From positions 1 through 28,989 of the forward strand of contig CAKUBM010000029.1 in the NCBI GenBank assembly GCA_934643145.1: DNA of 28,989 nucleotides, given 5' to 3'. How positions within the stretch are numbered: the stretch's first letter is position 1; the number at the start of each line of letters is the position of its first letter. Source of the DNA: an uncultured Collinsella sp. (GTDB lineage: Bacteria > Actinomycetota > Coriobacteriia > Coriobacteriales > Coriobacteriaceae). Shown piece by piece: positions 23,219 to 28,989 of this stretch. Position numbers and translations under genes: made by a program. The notes under the pieces were generated by a model. That model did not search any database and had not been told where the DNA came from. It worked only from the letters and a program-made list of their open reading frames with translations.

Positions 23219-25441
23219 ATGAAGATCATCAAGCGCAGCGGCACCGAGGTTACTTTTGACATCGATAAGATCGTCAATGCGATCCGCGCCGCAAACTTGG
23301 AGGTCGAGGAGAGCTCTCGTCTAACCGACCGCCAGGTGGTTTACGCGGCACAAAACGTCGCCGAGGCATGCGAGAACGCGGGCCACACCGTTTCGGTCGA
23401 GGAGATTCAGGATCTGGTCGAGGACGAGATTATGCGTCTCGACTGCTACGAGGTTGCCCGCCACTACATCATCTATCGCTATGTTCAGAGCCTGAAGCGC
23501 CAGAAGAACACGACCGACGACAAGATTTTGTCGCTGATCGAGTGCAATAACGAAGAGGTCAAGCAGGAGAACTCTAACAAGAACCCGACCGTCAATTCCG
23601 TCCAGCGTGACTATATGGCCGGCGAGATTTCCAAGGACCTGACTCAGCGTGTGCTGCTGCCCCAGGAGATCGTGGATGCCCACAATGAGGGCCTGATCCA
23701 CTTCCACGATTCCGACTACTTTGCCCAGCACATGCATAACTGCGACCTGGTGAACCTGGAGGACATGCTCCAGAACGGCACCGTTATCTCGGGCACGCTG
23801 ATCGAGAAGCCGCACAGCTTCTCGACTGCTTGCAACATCGCGACGCAGATTATCGCCCAGGTTGCTTCCTCCCAGTACGGCGGCCAGTCTATTTCGCTGA
23901 CCCATCTCGCCCCCTTTGTTGAGGTGAGCCGTCAAAAGATTCGCGGCGAGGTCGCCCGCGAGCTCGAGGAGCTCGGTGTTTCGGCATCTGCCGAGAAAGT
24001 CCGTGAGGTCGTTGAGGACCGTCTGCGTGACGAGATCCGTCGCGGCGTCCAGACGATTCAGTATCAGGTCGTGACCCTTATGACCACCAACGGCCAAGCG
24101 CCGTTCGTGACGGTCTTTATGTATCTCAATGAGGCCCGTACGCCCCAGGAGAAGCACGACCTTGCCATGATCGTGGAGGAGACGCTTCGTCAGCGCTATG
24201 AGGGCGTTAAGAACGAGGCGGGCGTGTGGATTACTCCGGCATTCCCCAAGCTTATCTATGTACTCGAGGACGATAACGTTCACGAGAATTCCCCGTACTT
24301 CTACCTGACCCAGCTGGCTGCCAAGTGCACCGCCAAGCGCATGGTGCCCGACTACATCTCCGAGAAGAAGATGCGCGAGCTCAAGCTGTCTAAGGGCGAG
24401 ACCGCCGGCAACGGCGATTGCTACACCTGCATGGGTTGCCGCAGCTTCTTGACGCCCGACCGCTCCGGTAACGGATTTAACAATGTGGCCAACGCGCTGA
24501 ACTATGACCCGAACAAGCCCAAGTACTACGGTCGCTTTAACCAGGGCGTTGTGACCATCAACCTGCCCGATGTCGCGCTGAGCTCGCATCAGGACATGGA
24601 CAAGTTCTGGAAGATCTTCGACGAGCGCCTCGAACTGTGCCATCGTGCCCTGCTGTGCCGTCATGAGCGCCTGATGGGTACGCTCTCTGACGCCGCACCG
24701 ATTTTGTGGCAGTACGGTGCCCTCGCTCGCCTGAAGAAGGGCGAGACGATCGACAAGCTGCTCGTGGGCGGCTATTCCACCATCAGCCTGGGATATGCCG
24801 GCCTGTATGAGTGCGTCAAGTACATGACGGGCCACAGCCACACCGAGAAGGAGGGCACGCCCTTTGCCATGGCCGTCATGCAGCGCATGAACGACAAGTG
24901 CGCCGAGTGGAAGGCCGAAAGCGATATTGACTTCTCGCTGTACGGTACCCCGCTTGAGTCGACGACCTACAAGTTCGCCAAGTGCCTGCAGCGTCGTTTT
25001 GGCATTATCCCGGGCGTGACGGACAAGGGCTACATCACCAACAGTTACCACGTCCACGTGTCCGAGGAGATCGACGCATTCGACAAGCTCAAGTTCGAGG
25101 GCATGTTCCAGCAGCTTTCGCCGGGCGGCGCCATCTCTTACGTCGAGGTTCCCAACATGCAGGACAACCTCAAGGCTGTCATTCGCGTGATGCAGTACAT
25201 CTACGACAACATCATGTACGCCGAGCTCAACACCAAGAGCGACTACTGCCAGGTGTGCGGCTACGATGGCGAGATCAAGATTGTCGAGGATGACGGCAAG
25301 CTGGTGTGGGAGTGCCCCAACTGCGGCAATCGTGACCAGGAGAAGATGAACGTCGCTCGTCGTACGTGCGGCTACATCGGTACCCAGTTCTGGAACCAGG
25401 GCCGAACCGAGGAGATCCGCGACCGCGTGCTGCATCTCTAA
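23219..25441 (+). CDS. nrdD: Anaerobic (class III) ribonucleoside-triphosphate reductase
   Basis: Oxygen-sensitive glycyl-radical enzyme that reduces NTPs to dNTPs. The 740-residue product opens with an ATP-cone (MKIIKRSGTEVTFDIDKIVN) for allosteric control. The active-site segment is NGDCYTCMGCRSFL. The C-terminus carries the zinc site CQVC (677-680) and CPNC (699-702), and RRTCGYIG with the radical Gly718. The ATG at 23219 has AGAGG upstream. NrdR boxes lie upstream. Its activase NrdG is encoded 426 nt downstream, past a terminator and two palindromes, an unusually long gap for this pair. Confidence 0.97.
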   Translation: MKIIKRSGTEVTFDIDKIVNAIRAANLEVEESSRLTDRQVVYAAQNVAEACENAGHTVSVEEIQDLVEDEIMRLDCYEVARHYIIYRYVQSLKRQKNTTDDKILSLIECNNEEVKQENSNKNPTVNSVQRDYMAGEISKDLTQRVLLPQEIVDAHNEGLIHFHDSDYFAQHMHNCDLVNLEDMLQNGTVISGTLIEKPHSFSTACNIATQIIAQVASSQYGGQSISLTHLAPFVEVSRQKIRGEVARELEELGVSASAEKVREVVEDRLRDEIRRGVQTIQYQVVTLMTTNGQAPFVTVFMYLNEARTPQEKHDLAMIVEETLRQRYEGVKNEAGVWITPAFPKLIYVLEDDNVHENSPYFYLTQLAAKCTAKRMVPDYISEKKMRELKLSKGETAGNGDCYTCMGCRSFLTPDRSGNGFNNVANALNYDPNKPKYYGRFNQGVVTINLPDVALSSHQDMDKFWKIFDERLELCHRALLCRHERLMGTLSDAAPILWQYGALARLKKGETIDKLLVGGYSTISLGYAGLYECVKYMTGHSHTEKEGTPFAMAVMQRMNDKCAEWKAESDIDFSLYGTPLESTTYKFAKCLQRRFGIIPGVTDKGYITNSYHVHVSEEIDAFDKLKFEGMFQQLSPGGAISYVEVPNMQDNLKAVIRVMQYIYDNIMYAELNTKSDYCQVCGYDGEIKIVEDDGKLVWECPNCGNRDQEKMNVARRTCGYIGTQFWNQGRTEEIRDRVLHL

Positions 25442-25456
25442 TAACCATCCCAGACT

Positions 25457-25586
25457 GCCCCGTAGCGAGGCCCCGGACCTTTACTCGCTATTTCGGACAG
25501 TCCTGGCTCACGACGGAGGCGCCACTGGCGCCTCCTGTTCGTGCGGAACTCATATCGAGCAAAGGTCCGGGGCCTCGCTACGGGGC
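25457..25586. repeat. Long imperfect palindrome (130 bp), element D
   Basis: Arms 25457-25487 and 25556-25586 match at 30 of 31 positions, with a wobble at the exception (GCCCCGTAGCGAGGCCCCGG...). The inner hairpin GGAGGCGCCA-C-TGGCGCCTCC is flanked by CACGA/TCGTG. It begins 15 nt after the nrdD stop. It has no T-run and no coding potential. Confidence 0.85.
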
Positions 25587-25677
25587 GGCCAAGCTGACGT
25601 AGCTGAGATGCAGCATGCGGTCTGCTCACTCCTCGAAGTTCTTAGCGGAAATGAGTCGACTTGCAATAACGGTTTGC

Positions 25678-25713
25678 TTGCAGCAACGGTTGAGCTGCAA
25701 CAAATTTTTTATT
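25678..25713 (+). terminator. Intrinsic terminator after nrdD
   Basis: TTGCAGC (25678-25684) and GCTGCAA (25694-25700) with a 9-nt loop, then CAAATTTTTTATT. It lies 237 nt beyond the nrdD stop, after element D, so nrdG probably has its own promoter. Confidence 0.65.
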
Positions 25714-25768
25714 GGACCTCGAACCCCATGCTCGATGTTCGCTTCGTTCATTGAGTTGTCCTTTGCAT

Positions 25769-25852
25769 GAGGCCGGGACAAATCGTCCCGCCCGCAGTTT
25801 CGCAGGCCAAAGGCCGAGAATGTTTGAGGACGGGATGATATGTCCCGGCCTC
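25769..25852. repeat. Long imperfect palindrome (84 bp), element E, in the nrdG leader
   Basis: Arms 25769-25790 and 25831-25852 pair at 20 of 22 positions plus one wobble (GAGGCCGGGACA... with ...TGTCCCGGCCTC). The inner hairpin is GGCC-AAA-GGCC. It ends directly before the GGGAGAG ribosome site of nrdG and 15 nt before its start. Confidence 0.8.
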
Positions 25853-25867
25853 CCGGGAGAGTTACCT

Positions 25868-26449
25868 ATGAACTACGCGAACATTAAGTATTTCGACATT
25901 GCTGATGGGGAAGGCGTTCGTACTTCTCTGTTTGTGAGTGGATGCCGTCGTGGGTGCAAGAATTGCTTTAACTCTGTTGCGTGGGACTTTGCTGCGGGTG
26001 AGTCGTTCGATCGTGCCGTCGAGGACAAAATTATTGAGAGTCTCGACCATCCCTTTATTGATGGCCTGACGATTCTGGGTGGCGAGCCTATGGAGCCCGA
26101 GAATCAGGCCGGACTTGTTGACTTTATCGAGCGTGTTCGCGCTGCTTATCCTACGGGGTCGGGGAAGACCATTTGGTGTTTTACTGGTGATGTGCTCGAG
26201 GAACTTATGCCGGGTGGTCGTCATCATACTGAGGTGACGGACCGTATTCTTGCCTGTCTCGATATGTTGGTGGATGGCCCGTTTATTCAGGATCTGTACG
26301 ATATCACGCTGCGCTTTAGGGGCTCGAGCAACCAGCGCGTGATCGATATGAACGCTACGCGCGCCCGTGCTGAGCGCGAGGGTGTTGCGCTTTGTGATGC
26401 GGTTGAACTTTGGCGGGACGATCCGGTCTATTCGACCCATACTATGTAG
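25868..26449 (+). CDS. nrdG: Anaerobic ribonucleotide reductase-activating protein (radical SAM)
   Basis: Uses S-adenosylmethionine and a 4Fe-4S cluster to create the glycyl radical on NrdD. The 193-residue product carries SGCRRGCKNCFN, the CX3CX2C cluster motif (Cys26, 30, 33), and the SAM-binding ILGGEPM. The ATG at 25868 has GGAGAG upstream. The preceding palindrome E could fold close to the ribosome site and affect translation (inference). folE starts 66 nt downstream. Confidence 0.96.
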   Translation: MNYANIKYFDIADGEGVRTSLFVSGCRRGCKNCFNSVAWDFAAGESFDRAVEDKIIESLDHPFIDGLTILGGEPMEPENQAGLVDFIERVRAAYPTGSGKTIWCFTGDVLEELMPGGRHHTEVTDRILACLDMLVDGPFIQDLYDITLRFRGSSNQRVIDMNATRARAEREGVALCDAVELWRDDPVYSTHTM

Positions 26450-26515
26450 CTTGTGGTCGATGCCGGAGGGCGTGGTACCATAGCGCGAACGTGAAATCGG
26501 AAAAGTGAGGCCCAG

Positions 26516-27073
26516 ATGGTCGATCAGGAAAAAGTCGAGGCCGCCATCAAGCTGTTGCTTGAGGGTATAGGCGAGGACCCAACTCGTGAGGGCCTGCTGG
26601 AGACCCCGGCGCGCGTTGCCCGTATGTACGGTGAGATTGCCGGCGGTATGGATCAAAGTGCCGAGGAGCACCTGTCCAAAACCTTTGCCGTCGCCTCGAA
26701 CGATTTGGTTATTGAGCGCGACATCACGTTCTATTCGCTGTGCGAGCACCATCTGCTGCCGTTTTATGGCAAAGCCGCCATTGGTTATATCCCTAACGGT
26801 CGGGTGGCCGGGCTTTCCAAGCTTGCCCGCACGGTGGAGGTCTATGCCCGCCGTCTGCAGCTGCAGGAGCAGCTGTGTGCGCAGGTTGCCGATGCCCTTA
26901 TGGACTATCTTGCCCCCCAGGGGGCGATTGTGCTCATGGAGGCCGAGCATATGTGCATGACCATGCGCGGCGTGCAAAAGCCCGGCACCAAGACCGTGAC
27001 GCTCGCTCGCCGCGGCGTCTTTGAGACCGATCCCGCGCTCGAGGAGCGTTTCTTTAGGATGCTGGGCCGCTAA
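26516..27073 (+). CDS. folE: GTP cyclohydrolase I
   Basis: First step of folate synthesis: GTP to 7,8-dihydroneopterin triphosphate plus formate. In the 185-residue product the zinc ligands are Cys76 and His79 in [10 protein letters not shown] and Cys147 in [14 protein letters not shown], in register with the E. coli enzyme. The HD-domain gene begins 2 nt after the stop and folB follows, so this is a small folate operon; folP and folK are not in the window. Confidence 0.97.
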   Translation: MVDQEKVEAAIKLLLEGIGEDPTREGLLETPARVARMYGEIAGGMDQSAEEHLSKTFAVASNDLVIERDITFYSLCEHHLLPFYGKAAIGYIPNGRVAGLSKLARTVEVYARRLQLQEQLCAQVADALMDYLAPQGAIVLMEAEHMCMTMRGVQKPGTKTVTLARRGVFETDPALEERFFRMLGR

Positions 27074-27075
27074 CC

Positions 27076-27657
27076 ATGAGAGTCGTCAACGACTTTACAT
27101 CGAAGACCGATGAGGGGACGTCGCGTCGCGGCTTTATGGCTTCGGGCCTGGCCCCCTTTGGCGCCATGCCTCGCATTGATTACATTTGTGCCAACGGGCT
27201 GTTCCGGCGGCACCTGGGCAACATTGCACAGTTGGAATCGGGGCGCATCTTCTGCCGCCACGGTATTGACCATCTGCTCGATGTCGCTCGCATTATGTGG
27301 ATCAAGAATCTCGAGGAGCAGCTCGAATTTGACCGCGAGGTCATTTACGCCACGGCACTTCTTCACGATATCGGCAAAGATGAACAGTACGAATCGGGTA
27401 TATCCCATGATGTTGCAAGCGAGCGCGTCGCTGATGCAATACTCGCCGGCATGCCCGATGACGTGGCGTTTGAGTCGGCCGATGCCGCGGCCATTAAGAC
27501 GGCTATTCTGGGCCATCGAAAGCTGCGCGTGAACAGCCAACCGCTTGAGCGTCTGCTCTATGCAGCCGACAAAGCGTCGCGCGCCTGCTTTGCATGCCCC
27601 GCGCGCAATGCTTGCAACTGGAGCGATGATAAAAAGAACCTGTCGATTCGCGTGTAG
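27076..27657 (+). CDS. HD-domain phosphohydrolase in the folate operon
   Basis: A 193-residue HD-superfamily protein. Metal-binding motif: CRHGIDHLLDVARI (His62/His66), LLHDIGK (His97-Asp98), SHDVASERV (His111) and ADKASRA (Asp165). The C-terminus has ACFACPARNAC, three Cys that may bind a metal or cluster. The first 35 residues are not conserved-looking; starts at Met21 or Met31 are possible. It lies tightly between folE and folB, and the phosphatase step from dihydroneopterin triphosphate to dihydroneopterin is the one these two neighbours leave open. That role is an inference; a general nucleotide phosphohydrolase is the alternative. Confidence 0.8.
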   Translation: MRVVNDFTSKTDEGTSRRGFMASGLAPFGAMPRIDYICANGLFRRHLGNIAQLESGRIFCRHGIDHLLDVARIMWIKNLEEQLEFDREVIYATALLHDIGKDEQYESGISHDVASERVADAILAGMPDDVAFESADAAAIKTAILGHRKLRVNSQPLERLLYAADKASRACFACPARNACNWSDDKKNLSIRV

Positions 27658-27700
27658 TTGATTTGCGCGGTCGGGGTTCTAAACGAAGGAGACGATCGCG

Positions 27701-28186
27701 ATGAGTAACAAGAAACTGCCCGAGAGTGCAACCAAGACTGAAGGCGCCGAGCTCGCCCGCCGTGGAAGGGGCGAAATATCCACCGCAACGGCGGTGCCTC
27801 ACGTGAGCTATGACGATCTGCGCCATGCCGATCGTATTGTCATTGACGGCCTTGAGGTTTTTGCCAACCATGGCGTGTATCCCGAGGAGAACGCGCTGGG
27901 TCAGAAGTTCATCGTTTCTCTGGTGCTCTATGCCGACCTGCGCGCGGCGGGGGAGCACGATAACCTGGATGCCTCGATTGACTACGGCTCGGTGTGCCAC
28001 GATGTTGATGGCTATCTGCGCGAGCATACGTTTAAACTCATCGAGGCGGCAGCCGAGGGGACGGCCCAGATGCTGCTGCGCCGTTATCCCTCGCTGCTTG
28101 GTGTGCGCATAAAGCTCGATAAGCCGTGGGCTCCTGTTGGCCTGCCCCTGGCAAGCTGCGGTGTCGAGATCGAGCGCGTGCGCTAG
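27701..28186 (+). CDS. folB: Dihydroneopterin aldolase
   Basis: Cleaves 7,8-dihydroneopterin to 6-hydroxymethyl-dihydropterin and glycolaldehyde. The DHNA domain occupies about 43-161 with DGLEVFANHGVYPEENALGQ (Glu62/63) and the catalytic Lys141 in KLDKPWAPVGLP. The product has 161 residues against about 120 for the family, because of a polar N-terminal extension of about 40 residues. AAGGAG nine bases before the ATG supports this start. Its stop lies 6 nt from the stop of the convergent gene, without an obvious terminator. Confidence 0.92.
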   Translation: MSNKKLPESATKTEGAELARRGRGEISTATAVPHVSYDDLRHADRIVIDGLEVFANHGVYPEENALGQKFIVSLVLYADLRAAGEHDNLDASIDYGSVCHDVDGYLREHTFKLIEAAAEGTAQMLLRRYPSLLGVRIKLDKPWAPVGLPLASCGVEIERVR

Positions 28187-28192
28187 TCGACG

Positions 28193-28969
28193 CTAGAGCT
28201 TGTTGAGGGGTGGCTGCTTGAGCCGCTGCGACAGAGCTCTATTGTTAGGGCAGTACGTGTCGAGCAGGGCGTGAAACCGCTGGTTGTGGCTTGGCTCGAG
28301 CAAGTGGACGAGCTCATGGGCGACAACCATGTCGAGGCATTCGACGGGGTAGGCGGCGAGCTCGCGCGCGATGCGAATGGCGCCGGATTTGGGCGTGCAT
28401 GAGCCCCAACGCGTTTTCATGCTGCGTACGGAAATGCGGGAAACGGCGACACCCATTGCGATTTCATATGCGTGCACCATATCGCGCAGCGCCGATGCGA
28501 CCTCGGACGCATAGAGCTGGTCGATGTGGGCTTGGAGCTCGTCGGACGTTAGGCCGTCGAGGATTGCGCGCCGCTTAGCCTGTGGGCTTTCGTCCGATTC
28601 GTCGGTACCCATAAAACTTGCGAAGGTGGCCTGCTTGGGTCGCGGTGCGGGCGATGCAAAGTTGTGATCGAGTGCGTCCTGTACCGTGATGGGCTTGCCC
28701 CAAAGTGCAATGATGGACGAGGGACTGAGCGGCTCTTGCGCTGTCGCCTGACGTTGCTCGCGCTGGGCAAGTCGGCTGATAATCCAGGCGCTGTTGCGCT
28801 TCACAAACGCTTCGATGCGCTCGCGACTGGCGCCGAGCGGTGCACTGGCGTGGACCTCGCCGCTCGATGTGACGCGTAGGTTGAAGTTCTTGACGCGCTT
28901 TTTTGTAACGATGACGGGCAAGGACGTCCCATCCGGTCGGGATACAGAAATCGTAAATTGCTGCGTCAA
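28193..28969 (-). CDS. YgjP/DUF45-type zinc metallopeptidase-like protein
   Basis: Putative cytoplasmic metal-dependent hydrolase of the YgjP (SprT-like gluzincin) family; physiological substrate unknown. The 258-residue product shows RWGSCTPKSGAIRI (187-200) and VVAHELVHLLEPSHNQRFH, with the HExxH motif at 218-222 and His228 as probable third ligand. The middle (about 75-135) is Ser/Gln/Asp-rich and probably unstructured. The start is TTG at 28969, supported by AAGGA eight bases upstream. It is convergent with folB. Confidence 0.85.
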   Translation of the reverse strand: MTQQFTISVSRPDGTSLPVIVTKKRVKNFNLRVTSSGEVHASAPLGASRERIEAFVKRNSAWIISRLAQREQRQATAQEPLSPSSIIALWGKPITVQDALDHNFASPAPRPKQATFASFMGTDESDESPQAKRRAILDGLTSDELQAHIDQLYASEVASALRDMVHAYEIAMGVAVSRISVRSMKTRWGSCTPKSGAIRIARELAAYPVECLDMVVAHELVHLLEPSHNQRFHALLDTYCPNNRALSQRLKQPPLNKL

Positions 28970-28989
28970 AAGCGGTCCTTCAGATTGGA

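Noticed and set aside
23011..23259. 82-codon frame upstream of and overlapping nrdD
   Set aside because: No recognisable family, poor ribosome site, and it overlaps the real nrdD start in another frame; better seen as leader sequence.

Overview
The window reads as chromosomal DNA from an anaerobic, high-GC actinobacterium of the class Coriobacteriia, most likely Collinsella or a close relative. This is inferred from three things: the actinobacterial gene order rapZ-whiA-gap-pgk-tpiA-secG, a class III (oxygen-sensitive) ribonucleotide reductase, and GC-rich, strongly codon-biased housekeeping genes. No species is proven from the sequence alone.

Layout. 1-800: a palindromic repeat and nanE (N-acylmannosamine-6-P epimerase). 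902-2758: rapZ and whiA, with no yvcK between them. 2952-8047: gap, pgk, tpiA, gpmI (lower glycolysis) and secG, with terminators after gap, gpmI and secG. 8339-14281: a complete oligopeptide ABC importer, oppABCDF, with a leader hairpin before oppA and another hairpin between oppA and oppB. 14325-15977: a GC-richer IS110-family insertion sequence directly behind oppF, flanked by a perfect 29-bp inverted repeat. 16000-16320: a run of hairpins, including a ~125-bp long palindrome. 16457-22548: six tRNA genes (Leu-GAG, Gly-GCC x3, Cys-GCA, Val-GAC) interleaved with a PAS-GAF-SpoIIE phosphatase, a STAS/HATPase fusion and a GH13 alpha-glucosidase. 22549-26449: an NrdR-box promoter, nrdD, two long palindromes and nrdG. 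26516-28186: folE, an HD-domain protein and folB. 28193-28969: a convergent YgjP-type metallopeptidase gene.

How the genes work together. GAPDH, PGK, TPI and iPGM carry triose phosphates to 2-phosphoglycerate. The opp operon feeds peptides and the GH13 enzyme feeds glucose. NrdD/NrdG make dNTPs anaerobically. FolE and FolB are two steps of the pterin branch of folate synthesis, and the HD protein between them is a candidate for an intervening dephosphorylation. The SpoIIE-type phosphatase and the STAS-HATPase protein look like a compact partner-switching module with no sigma factor nearby.

The most unusual signals are non-coding. (1) The IS110 element has a candidate bridge RNA, with a 9-bp internal copy of its own end. 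It also has a C-terminal HTH fusion and sits at the exact centre of what would have been a 58-bp palindrome. (2) A ~75-bp palindromic repeat occurs twice (near 4-75 and 20240-20319), and stem differences between the copies are compensatory. (3) Three further long hairpins lie in gene-free gaps. (4) Terminator-like hairpins sit inside the Gly-Cys-Gly tRNA run.
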